Positions 34,810 through 46,397 of a stretch of DNA of 64,000 nucleotides are shown here, one piece after another. Position numbers and translations under genes: made by a program. Source of the DNA: Galeruca laticollis (lineage: Eukaryota; Arthropoda; Insecta; Coleoptera; Chrysomelidae); contig OY998175.1 in NCBI GenBank assembly GCA_963921935.1, positions 155,122,809 to 155,186,808 of the forward strand, written 5' to 3'. The notes under the pieces were generated by a model that had not been told where the DNA came from, made no database searches, and was given only the letters and a program-made list of their open reading frames with translations. Position 1 is the stretch's first letter. The number at the start of each line of letters is the position of its first letter.

Positions 34810-36560
34810 ACTTCTATGGCACATTGCTCAACTCAATAGATTTCAGTGACACAGACAGTTTGGAAGACCCCACGTTTCACCCTAGTATGAATGAGGAAAC
34901 AGAAAAAGGGGAGTCTGATATCGAAGAAAGAGAAGAGCCCGAAATGCTGAAGACGACGGTGATGGTGGAAGAAGTTTTGGAAGGAGAACAAAGACAAAAT
35001 AAGTCTGCAGATAAAAACAGGGTAAAGTCTAAAATTATTCTCTGGAGAGAAAAAGATCTGATTTTAAACGAAGATCAACTTCGATTTCATCTTCGAAAAT
35101 CAAATGCTGGTCCAAATTTTCTTCAGCTTGAAACTCCCTACCAGTTGTTCTCTTATTTCTTTGATGAGGATATTTTCCAAAAAAAATCGTTCAAGAAACT
35201 AATAGTTACGCAGTCCAGAATAAACCTGAGATACCTCCAGTTTTTTCTCATGAAGAAATACGACAATTCATTGGAATAATTTTTTACATGTCCTTAGTTC
35301 GCATGCCTTCGGTGCGTTCGTATTCGAGCCAAAATTTAGGATTTCTAAAAATAAAAAATGTTATGAATGTGAACAGATTTGAGAAAATTCGACAGTTCAT
35401 TCATTTTAATGACAACTTAAAATGTATTCCCCGTGATCAGGCAGGGCATGACAAGTTATACAAAATTCGTCCAATCAGTGACTCCTTGAATGAAAAATAT
35501 TCTTCAGTACCCATGGAACAACATCTAAGCCTGGATGAACAAATGTGCTCTACAAAGGTGTGCCATTACATGAAGCAGTACATGCCTATGAAGCCTCATA
35601 AATGGGGCTTCAAGCTTTTTGTTTTAGCTGGAGCATCTGGATATGCATACAAATTTGAGATATATAGTGGGCAGGAAAAAAATGAAGACAATAATCTGGA
35701 GCACATGGGAATTACTGGAATTTTAGTTGTAAGACTAACTAAAGATATTCCTCGTTAACAAAATTACAGACTTCATCATGACAATTACTATACCAGTATA
35801 CCACTAATAACACACATGGCTAAAGATAGGGTGTATTGCTTGGATACTGTACGAAGGAATCGTATCACCAACTGCAAACTCCCCACAGAAACCGCACTTA
35901 AGACTTTACCTCGTGGCACTTGTCACGAATATGTTTCATGTGTTGATGGAGTTGACGTTTCTTCCGTTATTTGGAAAGATAACAAGTATGTAACACTTTT
36001 ATCCACATTTGTTTGCAAGCAACCACTTAGTTAGTAGATATGACCACAAGCAAAAGAAGATAGTTGAAGTTGATTGCTCCCATATCATCAGAGAGTACAA
36101 CAGGCACATGGGTGGAGTAGATCTACTAGATAGCAACAGGGGTCGTTACAAAATTACCCTAAAGGGTAGAAAATGGTATCTAAGACTGTTTTACCACCTA
36201 CTAGATTTGACCATGGTAAATGCTTGGTTTTTATATAAAAGGGTTCAACAGGAAAAAGGAGAATCAAGCAGACTTTTGATCTGAAATTGCAGAAATACTC
36301 ACAAGAGCTGGAACTTGTTCTGCTAAGCGAGGTAGACCAAGTAGTGGTCTGCAATCCGAAATTGCCGCAAAACAAAAGAGGGGGCCAACTAAACATGTAC
36401 CACCAAAAGAAATAAGGACTGATCAAATAGGACATTGGCCTCTCATTGAAACTTCCATAATGCGGTGCAAACACCCATCCTGCAAGGGTTTTACACACAC
36501 TAAATGCGATAAATATGGCGCGGAATTGTGTTTAAATGGAAAAAACAACTGTTTTCTAAC
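34810..36560 (+). pseudogene. piggyBac-like transposase, nearly full length but broken
   Basis: Acidic N-terminus (DFSDTDSLEDPTF, GESDIEEREEPE) to 35279; then the RNase H-like core in several frames: LVRMPSVRSYSS, FIHFNDN, LDEQM (first Asp, about 35537), KWGFKLFVLAGASGYAY, HDNYYTS (second Asp, about 35778), HMGGVDLLDSNRGRY (third Asp, about 36117). The C-terminal cysteine-rich domain is RCKHPSCKGFTH...KCDKYGAELC (36460-36530). At least four frame breaks. This is a different piggyBac from the 11.6-kb remnant. TTAA ends were not located. Confidence 0.82.
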
Positions 36561-36769
36561 ATTTCATACTCAGTAGCATTGTTTTTTATTACTTTAGTAT
36601 TGTCTGATTTATTTGCCGTTATGCATGTTGTAGCCGTATGGCAACATAAAGAAAAAAATAAAAAAAAGGACGAATTTTTTTTAATATTTTTTCCAGTCCA
36701 AAAATATTTTTTTCAAATGAAAATAAAAAATCATGCATTTAAGGGTTTTAATAGCACGACGTAAATAGT
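36561..36769. other. AT-rich non-coding stretch
   Basis: Nothing recognised beyond A/T runs. Confidence 0.5.
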
Positions 36770-36912
36770 TATTTATGCACAAGTGCAGAAAGTGAGTGTT
36801 TTTTGCACGCGACGTGAAATTGTCCAACGAGGCCTTTAGGCCGAATTGGACAACACGTCGAGTGCAAAAAACACGTTTTGCACGAGTTGCATACAATATT
36901 TTTTCTACATTC
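36770..36912. mobile_element. Foldback MITE 1
   Basis: Almost perfectly palindromic: TTTTTGCAC, GACGTG and TTGTCCAA are mirrored around GGCCTTTAGGCC (36831-36842). The right border TTGCATACAATATTTTTTC resembles that of MITE 2. Confidence 0.75.
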
Positions 36913-37304
36913 ATGCAAAAACTAGAAAATTAGATTATATGTTAGGAACTCAAACTTCTTTTTTTTTGTATCTTTATGGCCTCCACCTTGTCAGTACTTA
37001 ATCATAGCTGGTTTTCGCTTTGACCATTTAAATTTTAAATAATCAAAGATTTTTGCAATAATTGTAACTCGTTGAGACTAAGTAGTAAGATATACATATA
37101 TTATTGCTGTATTAGAGTAGGATCAGACACTTGCTCTGGATTTTTATTTTATTTAAATGTTTATGTTTGTCATAAATCATCACAAAACTGACAAGAATAA
37201 CAGATGAGTGCAACAAAAATTTTGTTGCACTAGTGCAAAAAGTACCACTTTTTCCATTAAATGTGTTTCACAAAAGTGTTGTTTTTTGCATGAATGTACA
37301 AAAT
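36913..37304. other. AT-rich stretch with a partial foldback
   Basis: No gene. AACAAAAATTTTGTT followed by GCACTAGTGC (37207-37232) is palindromic and probably another diverged member of the same MITE family. Confidence 0.5.
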
Positions 37305-37445
37305 TGTTATTTATGTAACAAGTGTGTAAAGTAGCCTTTTTTCGACGAATGTGAATATTTTCGCGTGAGCCGTAGGCGAATGCGACAATCACATGAGTCG
37401 GAAAAAGGCCTTTACACACGAATTGCATACACTATTTTTTCTACT
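37305..37445. mobile_element. Foldback MITE 2
   Basis: GTTATTTATGTAACAAGTGTGTAAAG at the left (split reading 37306-37331) and CTTTACACACGAATTGCATACA at the right are mirrored in part; the inside CCTTTTTTCGAC/GTCGGAAAAAGG also pairs. Same borders as MITE 1. Confidence 0.7.
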
Positions 37446-37610
37446 ACCGAAAATTTTATCAAAATACAAAAGTTTAATAGTAATTTTCTTTGCACACTAA
37501 AGTAGGTTTAAATTTTCTTTACAAGAAACTATAACGCTTTGATTAATTCCTAATAAAATATATCATATATTGATTGATATTTTGAACATTTTAATCAAAA
37601 TTACAGCAAA

Positions 37611-37799
37611 TTAACAAAATAACAGACGAATTAAATGATTAATAATACTAATATTAAAGGTGCATTTGTGCACTCGGACATTTTCGGAATATTTTGTTAT
37701 TTTATTTTTCCTACACCATTCTTCAAACAAATTGTATTTTGTTTCGTAAATATTCACATATTTTTGGGGCAATAAATCATTAGAAGCATTCTGTGCCAC
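37611..37799 (-). pseudogene. Possible tyrosine-recombinase (Crypton-like) N-terminal exon
   Basis: The reading NASNDLLPQKYVNIYETKY, then NLFEEWCRKNKITKYSENV, resembles the N-terminal SAM-like core-binding part of eukaryotic tyrosine recombinases often seen near such MITEs. It ends where a splice donor-like GTCC lies. The catalytic half is not in the window. Identification is from pattern memory only. Confidence 0.35.
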
Positions 37800-38221
37800 G
37801 TGTAATATGTTTGGTGGTGTATTTTCAAAATAATCTCCTGAGTGACGAATCCACCTTTATAATTATATGTACCTATTCCGTTTTCTAAAAAAAGAATCTA
37901 AAATAATATCAATTTCCTAAAAATGCTCAATACTTAAATATAAATACTTTTGCTTACACTAGGTATGGTCGGAAGATCTCAATTTCAAATTTAAATGTCA
38001 GATTCAATGCACAAAGAAATGTCAGTCACTCACAGCCAACTTATAGGTACCTACCTATGCACCCTATTCTATTATTTTCCAGTACCCAATAATTATTACG
38101 TATGTACTTTACTGAATTCTATATGTTTCAATCTCTGATTTAAAGAAAACTCAGATTTAATATCCGTTTATTATACCTACCTATATTTTTATAAGACTAG
38201 ATAAAACTACATACAAATTAG

Positions 38222-38325
38222 AACTTTTTTTACGCACTAGTGCGTAAAGTAAAATTTTACGTATTCGAAAGTGTATCTAAAGTACGTACTTTACGCACGG
38301 TAGTATAAAAAAACTTTTTTACACT
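38222..38325. mobile_element. Short foldback with ACGCACTAGTGCGT core
   Basis: TTTACGCACTAGTGCGTAAA (38230-38249) is a perfect palindrome, and ACTTTACGCACGG later pairs with it. Probably a relative of MITEs 1 and 2. Confidence 0.55.
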
Positions 38326-38423
38326 TTTTCGTTGTTTATTTATTCATTTCCATAGCAACGGCTCAGTTTTTGAAAAATAGGAGAGTAAATAAATAAATTA
38401 AAAATTGAGACAAATATTGCGCC

Positions 38424-38630
38424 ATTGGAGAGTGGGGAGGATTCGACCGCTTATTCAAAAATTTCTAATAAAAAATGGGTTTGATAATTTGTGCATTTTG
38501 ATAAGTGGGTTATCCCATAGAACAGTTTGGCACAACAGAAAACAATAAAACAAAAATAGTTTTTTGTAAGCTTCTTAATTGAACGTTTTGTGACAAACCT
38601 ACATGTGGTCGAATCCTCCCTGCTGCTGGG
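38424..38630. mobile_element. Small MITE with GGGGAGGATTCGACC ends
   Basis: GGGGAGGATTCGACC (38434-38448) is inverted at 38607-38620. A direct, slightly changed copy (GTGGGGCGGATTGGACC, 38648-38664) follows and may be the end of the pogo-like element to the right. Confidence 0.6.
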
Positions 38631-38999
38631 GTAAGTTCGACCATTGAGTGGGGCGGATTGGACCACATAATTTAATGAAACAAATGTTGTTTGAAAACGT
38701 ATATTATACAAAAATAATTCCTAGCATTAAAACAAACTCTAAATACTGATTAGAAAAATATTTGAAACTCGTTCCGCTAGCGAATATTCTACCCGTTTAG
38801 GTTAAAATTGAACATATATAAGTTAGCCATTTTTGCTGTTCCAACAGTTGTGGCTCTGGGAAGAATGCTTAACATATCATCTCTCTCAACCACAGAAGTA
38901 TCTTTAATAGGGAGAAACAAAAAAGTGAAGGAATTATTTTTCCTTTGTAGAAAATGAACTTTTATATTGGTTCCACTAACTAAACTAAAAGAACGGGTT

Positions 39000-40475
39000 C
39001 AATATAATAAACAAGCGTAGATTTCGTCGGAAATTTTACCATTACAAAATCCCCTTGTGTCACTAGGTCTCCACTTTACAATAACAATAACTCTTCTATA
39101 GTCAAGTCCTCGGAGTCGTCTGTTCACAGCAGCCATCTTAAGAGATATTTTCCTTTTACTCTCTGCCTGTATTCTGCCCATCTCTTGTAGTTCCGGTGCC
39201 AAAGTATATATTTTCGACTTCGAGACATTATTTATTCTTTTTTTTCCTTGGTCCGGCTTTAGGAACGGGACGGATATTTTCAAATGACTTTCCTTCAGTC
39301 GATAAGTCGTTGTTTTTCTGTGAAGTGGAGGGTTTGAAAATAACATTATTCAGAATAATAATACGTTTATCGGCAGAATTCTCCTCTGCTTCCTTCTTTT
39401 CTGTAAAATTTTCTTTACTGATAACTGAGCTTGGGGCGAAATCTTCCCCAGAAAAAGCTAGACGATTCACAGGCCAAATGCTTGGTTTCTTGAAAGAATT
39501 CATTATACTTGACATTGTGAACCAACAATGTGCTTCGGTAGTCAACTCTCCTATTCGTCTTAACGTCCCCAGGCTGTGACAGCAACCAACCATTGAAAGC
39601 AGCAGATAAAGCAACCTTGAATGGGCCATAGACTTCAACATCTAATTGATATACCTGAGTCATTGCACAATTTCATGGCATCATAAGATGTATGGGAAGA
39701 ATGATGATTATCCAACAGGATTAAAATACAATTTTCGACTGAGCAATTTGTATGTTTTATTATATGTTTAATAACATGTACAAATAATTCCATGGTCATC
39801 CATCCTGTTTTATTACCTAAGACAAAGGATAAACCGGGTGCGTCGGTAATATAGTCTGGGAGATTCCTCAATCTAGGAACCACATAGATGGGTGGTGTAT
39901 TACCAAAAGCATTTACAATTCCTACGACAAGTTCTCTTTCACCCACTTGTTTTTTACCTATCTGGGACACAATCTTCACCGCCTTTAAAACTGTCTCTAC
40001 ACCGGTCTCAATGAGATTATAAATTTGAGCGCCAGTGAAATTATATTTAGTGAGCTCGCTATAATTTTCAAAAAATTATTCAACCCTGTTCTTATTGAAG
40101 CCTTTGGATTTCAACAAACTTGTACTCTCAGCCGTTCTCAACGATAAATCTGAATCGAATTTAAAATTAATTCTGGTGCTAGAAAATCATGCTGGCAACT
40201 AACCCCCACTTTTCTATTTTCTTCCCATGACTCAGGACAACTGTAGCGATTAGCGTAGCATATTCATATACCAATTCCCTTATTTGATGATAAGAAAGCC
40301 CATAATGACAATCCGAGCATTTTTTTATGTATGTGGCTAGATCATTTTCTTCCCCCGTTGAGAACACTTGACGATTCGTATGTTTGTTTTGGAACTTCAT
40401 CGTCGGACAACCCTGAATCAGAATTTTCATACGTCCCCTGTCTATCGTTCTGTTTATTTTTTTTATTCTTGACAT
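39000..40475 (-). pseudogene. pogo/Tigger-like transposase
   Basis: N-terminus at 40475 with a CENP-B/Tc5-type DNA-binding region (NRQVFSTGEENDLATYI, HYGLSYHQIRELVYEYA). The middle (40190-39980) is broken. The DDE_1 core is clear: in place of the usual D-E-T-G the text is NLIETG, so the first catalytic Asp is lost; PGLSFVLGNKTGWMTMELF, ILLDNHHSSHTS (second Asp), PPHTTHKLQPLDVEVYGPF (third Asp, near 39650). A Ser/Lys-rich tail with a basic end (PRKKKNK) follows to about 39000. At least four frame breaks. Confidence 0.8.
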
Positions 40476-41188
40476 GAGCGTGCTTCATTTTATATCATAA
40501 TTTCGTGACACCTCTTTGATAGGTATTTTGTTTATGAAATGATCCCTTAATGCCTAATTGAAGAAATTTATCCTCCATCTATGATCAACACAAGTGGTAC
40601 ATATTCCGTTCCAGAAATCGCGAAATTTATGTAGCTAGTTAGTTTATCAAAATCCTAATTAATAAATGTTTTCTTTTTTGCTTTTTTATATTTTCACTTT
40701 TCAAAAAAGTGTTCTCATATGACTCAAGGTGGCAAATTTGTGGCTAACATCACAAAGTATTTTAACTACTTTTGACCATTTAATAGAACTCTCAAATCTT
40801 TTTCTTTTAGAAGTTGTAGTACTTATTCCAGTGTCTCTATAGCCCATACCATATTCATAGAAGGGGTTCAGTTTGGAATCAATTTACCAAGCAACTCCAC
40901 AGGTTTGCCTAAAAATAAACACATCAGTTATAATACCCTTACCTACCCTAATGAATTAATTCAATTGGGATAAGATGCTTCGAGCACACTCTTGCATTTT
41001 GCATTCTTGATTTATGCATCCGAGAATTCTTCACGTTTGACTGCTATCAGCCATTCATGGCATCGGAAGGCAGATAGTTCCTTAAGATCAGTTCTGTTCA
41101 AACTATAACACTACTTGTAGAATTCGATAAAAGTTTACATTATCTTTGTTACTTCTGCGTGTGCATCCACATCAGTACATGATCACGG
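40476..41188. other. Non-coding stretch before the TACGTA transposon
   Basis: No gene. The last 29 bases (GTGCATCCACATCAG to GATCACGG, 41161-41188) recur at 53489-53516, i.e. the insertion locus of the following element. Confidence 0.6.
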
Positions 41189-41200
41189 CCCAGACAGCAC

Positions 41201-41556
41201 AAGTACGTACATAATACGTATTTAATACGTACTCATGAGCCGTAAGGTATGTATTATGTACGTACTTTTCTGTACATAGTACGTACATGGTACGTATTAA
41301 ATACGTACATTTTCCAATAAAATGTACGTACCAAATACGTACTGCTTTTACGTACTTGGTACGTACCATCTGTACGTACTTGGTACGTACCATATTGTAC
41401 GTACTTGATACGTACCATTTTGTACGTACTTGGTACGTATCATTTTGTACGTACCTCGTACGTACCATTTGTACGTACATGGTACGTACCGTTTGTACGT
41501 ACTTGGTACGTATAGTTTGTACGTACTTGGTATGTATCGATAGTACGTACTTTGTA
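41201..41556. repeat. TACGTA array, left subterminal
   Basis: Tandem units of about 24 bp (TGTACGTACTTGGTACGTACC type) repeated about a dozen times. Each unit is itself palindromic, so the strand is undefined. ORFs on both strands here are artefacts. Confidence 0.9.
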
Positions 41557-42249
41557 AACAGACTACAGAGCTGAAAGCTCACAATTTAGTTCCAAGAAGC
41601 TTTATTATTAAAATTTTGAAGGTAATTTGAGTTTACTTGTCACAATGTTAATAACGTTGCTAGAATAAAGTTCCTTATCACTTAAATGTGAGTTCAACTG
41701 TATGGTCTTATAAATTAAAGTACACGTCAGAAAGCCCACACTAGATTATATTAAAATATTAAACTTTAAAAACAACTTGAAAGCAAATTTAATTAAAGTT
41801 ACTTTTGACTATTAACTAGTTAGGAAAATATAATATAATGAATTGTAGGTATTTATTATTTATTTATAACGAGACTCCTATTCACAATACCTACCTCCTG
41901 TGCTCCTTTAGATGTCAGATTGCCCTGCAGAACAACCTGTGCTCGCCAGTCGACTAGCTTCAAGTCGAAGAAGGGGTGGATTTTTCAATATTTATTTAGA
42001 ATTCAAAATAAGGCACCAGAGAAATTTAGGTAAGCACCCAAGACTCCTTTAAACTCACACCCAACTCCTCGGAGGGTTAATACACTTTTTCCACACTTAA
42101 AAAGGTTTTTTAGGTAAGTTTTAAAATGAAAAACTGCAAATATCCCATGTCTGTGGTTTATTGTTGGACCTTGAGTCCCTTTTCCAATAACTTCAAATTA
42201 CAGATTTATAAGTTTCATAAAAAAAACAACTAAATTTGATGGCTGGACC
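41557..42249. other. Non-coding stretch with a piggyBac-like end
   Basis: CCTCGGAGGG followed by TTAA (42067-42080) mirrors the CCCTCCGGAGG end at 1995, so a small piggyBac-type fragment ends here. Its other end was not found. Confidence 0.4.
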
Positions 42250-42917
42250 TAGCTGAAGTACTCAAAACTGCCTCTCGGCTTTGTTCCACGTGGCTCATTT
42301 CGGGCTCTGCAGTATCTAAAATATTAACACAGTGATCAAGTACCTCAATTTTTGGTCTATAATTTTTTACACAAAAGTACTATTTTTCAATGGTGGACAT
42401 TAAATAATAATTGAAAAACTCACAAAACAAAGAAATATTTCTGGGGAAGGTCAAAATCATTATTTTTATATCAATTACCTATTATGATTGTGTGAGCTGC
42501 TTTTAGTGGTGATGACAGTCTAGACCCCATCTTTTGCCTTACAAGTTCTTTAACCTCACTGTCGGACTTTGAAGAAGAATGGAACCTCGTTTTAAATTCC
42601 CTTATTTTTGGATGTGATTCGTCCACATATGTGGTATTTGAGGTCTCCACCTCCGCCTTTCTGCACTTTAGACGAGCAGTTTCATATGAATCTAGAAATG
42701 AATATTAATATTTAGTTTGCAATTTATACAGAATTTGTAGATATTACCGTAAGTCCCATCCCTAAACATCTTCACCTCAAGTGAAGGTCAACACGAATTT
42801 AATTGATGTGACCTTATAGCAGCGATAAGTTTCGCTGGTGGCCACAAACAATTGTCTACATTAATCCATCTTGTGGATGGGCACCACTGCTACCGACGTG
42901 TCATTGATAAACTGCAT
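42250..42917 (-). pseudogene. DUF4806-like protein, three exons
   Basis: Exons 42747-42917, 42479-42691 and 42250-42315 join in frame with AG/GT borders. Exon 1 has VAVVPIHKMD and WPPAKLIAAIRSHQ then MFRDGTY; exon 2 starts DSYETARLKCRKAE and is Ser/Lys-rich; exon 3 reads DTAEPEMSHVEQSREAV. The order F.D.....VP, WPP, (Y)DSYE.AR.K..KAE is that of arthropod and cnidarian proteins carrying DUF4806. Stops lie in exon 1. Neighbour of the transposase-like gene within the same element; function unknown, perhaps DNA binding or regulation. Confidence 0.5.
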
Positions 42918-43390
42918 TTTTATCCAAGTCTTTTTAGAAAACTCACGAATATTATTATTTTCCATTTTTTCTGAAAAGTTGAATCCAAAAAAAAATATAA
43001 ACACATGATTTTTTTAATAGAGTAGTTAATTTTCAATATATTTAGAGCAACTTAAAAACTTGTTTCAAAAAGTCTATCACTAAAAAATTGGTAAATATAT
43101 TGAACATCTCTCAAAGCAAGTTGTTCGATATATTCAGCACACAGCCAACTCTTAATATATTGTTAGATTATGTATAATAAATACCAACAAGTTGTCTCAA
43201 AAACTATGTAACAACGGAAGAGTAACAAATTTGTTAGTGAATGTTAACATGACATGACATTTAAATGAAACATTTTGTATTTTCCATGCTTTTCATTCAC
43301 TAGTCATTTACCAACTAAACATATATTTAATATTGATGACTCGCATGGCCTAAGGTAAAAATTTCTTTTTCTGTATATTCTATCCTAAAA

Positions 43391-44790
43391 TTAGGATTTG
43401 CCCGTTATCTTCGAATTACTTATTGCTATTATTTCTCGACCGGATAAACAACAACTATCAGGTTCTTTAGGCAATAAATCAAAGTTTTTGCAATTCACTT
43501 GTTTAAATTGATCTGTTATTGGATAATTTTTTAGCACAGGTCCATTGTAGTGAGGTTTGTGGAGTATCGGAAAATTTTGAGAATATTCACTTTGTTCAAT
43601 ACGTTCAATATGTTCACTTTGTTTAGCATTATCTAGTTCTGTTTTTCTATTAATCATTGTTGTAGAGGGTTGTCTTGTTTTCTAAGCAACTTCTTTATTG
43701 TTTGCATATACTTTTCGAAATCAAAAGCACTATAACTATTAAGATGTCCAAATATTCAAACATCTTCAGCTAAATGTAGTAGATTATGTATATTATCTGA
43801 GGCATAATTTTCACCATGAATTAAAATAAACATTTCTACAAAATATGTTGAAAGTTTGTTAGCATAATAAGTGTATTTTAAAAACTGTGGGTATGATAAT
43901 ATTGTTATTGCATAGTATAAAACAATGACATGTTCAAAATTTTCCTTTGATAATAATTAACTAAAACAACTGGTCCTGTATAGTGCAGAAATTGCCTGAA
44001 TTATGCTGCTTTCCACCTTTTTTACTTTCACTGACACTACGGGGTTTTCGATTGAATTCTGTTGGAATGTTACAAGACTGTTCAATTAAACATTTTGATA
44101 ATGTTTCTATTTTACTATCTGGAATTTTTGCTGAAGGCTTTCCAGTTAACCACAAACATACTAGTAACATTTTTACAACCCCTAAACAACCAAGATGCAT
44201 GTAATCAAGAGGGAAAGATTTGACCATATCTAGACTTGAAGTAAGTACCTGGATGGTGATGTTTTGGAGTCTTAGCTCTGAAATCAATATAAGTATGTAA
44301 ATGAAGGTTTGACATATCAGGAAAATAAACTCAATTATCATAAGATCCCGCTGCATGACACTTAGAGCGTGACATATAACCTAAATAACCTTTAGCATAT
44401 GTAATATAAGCTTTTGCTGGAGTATCACACACAAATATTTCTATTTTAACAGCATAAAATTGGAGCCATTGCACTGAATTCGATTATTTATAATATTAGT
44501 GGCATCTTCAACAAAATCTGACAAAAATAATTTAGGTTCATTGGGTTTTGCACAGCCATAATATACACCCACAATCTCAACAAATCCCCGGTTTTGATTT
44601 ATACTTCATTAAACTGGATAGAATTGACTTGTAGAGCTTTTTGTTAGTGGAAGTCCATCAATGTTAATTAAAATTTCAACAACACTATCGTCACTTAATT
44701 TAGGATGTTGTGAAAGTACCTTTTGCAAACATTTATCTAATCCAAAATGAATATAGTGTTGCTTTTTTGTAATGTTTACTAACTTTATAA
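43391..44790 (-). pseudogene. Transposase-like protein (MHLGCLGV type)
   Basis: Pieces in family order on the minus strand: INIDGLPLTKSSTSQFYP (44660-44720), VGVYYGCAKPNEPKLFLSDF, AKGYLGYMSRSKCHAAG (44370-44410), FPLDYMHLGCLGVVKMLL (44210-44165), IPTEFNRKPRSVSE, GENYASDNIHNLLHLAEDV, LNSYSAFDFEKYMQTIKKLL (43680-43740), and HYNGPV...DSCCLSGREI (43560-43430). I know this order from uncharacterised proteins common in insects and Hydra that behave as transposon genes; relation to TNP2/CACTA transposases is plausible. At least five frame breaks or introns. Confidence 0.65.
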
Positions 44791-46119
44791 GATATCTTTT
44801 ACTAGTAGATTAATGTAATAATAAATAATAGGTGGGTATACTTGTCTTTATAAACTGCAAATAGACAGATTGTAACAAAAAAACTGCTTACAAAAGGTCC
44901 CAACACTACAAACTATAATAAAACAACTATGGAAAGTACCTAATAATATTACTTTATACTAGTCTAACTGTTACTTTAAAAAATATAAATTAAATAAACA
45001 CTAGAGACTAAATAAAATTAAAAGTTGATGTTATAGAAATTAGTTAATAGCTTACCAATTAATCATGGGTATACACAAAAGTAACAAGCACAATCGGTAT
45101 GTGTGGAATATTGAGATAAATACCACCAAATATTTCTCTATTGCACTCTCTAAACTAAATAAAAACACCAATGCTACAGATACTCCTAGAATTTATATAT
45201 AATTTCTATTCAGATACCATATATACATCTGGTTAGCATAACATCAAAACACATGTTTAAAAATTATAAAGAGATGGTTGATTTGTTTGTTTCTTTACAA
45301 ACAACTGACACAAGGACACAACTACAAAAGACATTTCTGACAATTCACGAAGTTGAGTAACACTTATAGGCGCGAATTTTAAATTTTATTTATCCGGCGG
45401 GTGTATATTCTTGAATCTCGATCGATTATGTCCGATGCGAGATGACAAAAATATTTCATAAGAAATCTAAACATTGTCAAAAAATTAAAATTAGTAACAG
45501 GAAAACAATCTTCTTACAGAATACGTCTTAGAATAGAATATTGAAAATTTACAATTCCCGCCTAACATGTCAATCTTCCTTCTGCAAGTGTGGTAAATGA
45601 ACGCAATAGGGCCGAAGACCCTTTTACACCTTACCAGAAATCGATTTACTTACCACTTTCAAAATATTTGTGTACATCCAGAGGAAGACAGAATTATTCG
45701 ACTTTCGGTTATTTGACAAGGACAGGATGAGAAACAAAATTGTTATCTTCGTTTTCATTTTAACGAATGAAACTTTGTGAAAAACTCCATATGCACAGTA
45801 TCAATCAATTATTGTGTAATACAATAAATTTAAGTCAAATTATTATTATTATTGTTCAGAATGTGATAAAAATATTACAAGTGCACATCTCCAGTCACAG
45901 TCTAAACTTACTAATAATTTATTTTCCCAACAAAATGAACTTAAACTGAGAAAAAAATTGGAATGTTTTTGTATAGATGTAGGCACAAATCACTCACCTG
46001 ATGTAGGTCGAATTTTGTGCTAATTTTGCGACAAAATGTATACCTGTTTAAAAATATTATTGATGAACAAACCATCGCTAACAACAAATAGATGTTATTT
46101 TTGAAATGAATATACCTCT
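44791..46119. other. Non-coding part of the TACGTA transposon
   Basis: AT-rich, no coding signal recognised. GT/AG-like signals may represent 5' exons or the promoter of the minus-strand genes. Confidence 0.45.
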
Positions 46120-46123
46120 ATAT

Positions 46124-46397
46124 AGAAATATTCTTCGAGACACTTTTAACTTTTTAAAAAAATATTTATTTGAATTTTATTTACAAACAACTTAGAAATA
46201 CAAAAGTAACTTGACAAAAATAATAACTGTTAATAATAAATGAAATGAATAATTGAACTAGATTAAAATAATTGAATGAATGAATTTTCGTAGTCATCAA
46301 CCGATATTTAATACATCGGTGTTACGAAATTGATGATCGCATTGCTTGGTTGGAGTTCGCTGACCATGGGACAGGGTCGGAGTCCATTCACATTTCT
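46124..46397 (-). repeat. 3' LTR (274 bp)
   Basis: In element orientation it starts AGAAATGTGAATGG and ends GAATATTTCT, so the termini are mirrored (AGAAAT/ATTTCT). Confidence 0.92.

Noticed and set aside
36154..36498. 114-codon minus-strand ORF
   Set aside because: Antisense shadow of the piggyBac transposase.
41201..41574. Overlapping ORFs on both strands (VRTKYVQ-like repeats)
   Set aside because: They are translations of the TACGTA tandem array; no coding signal beyond the repeat.
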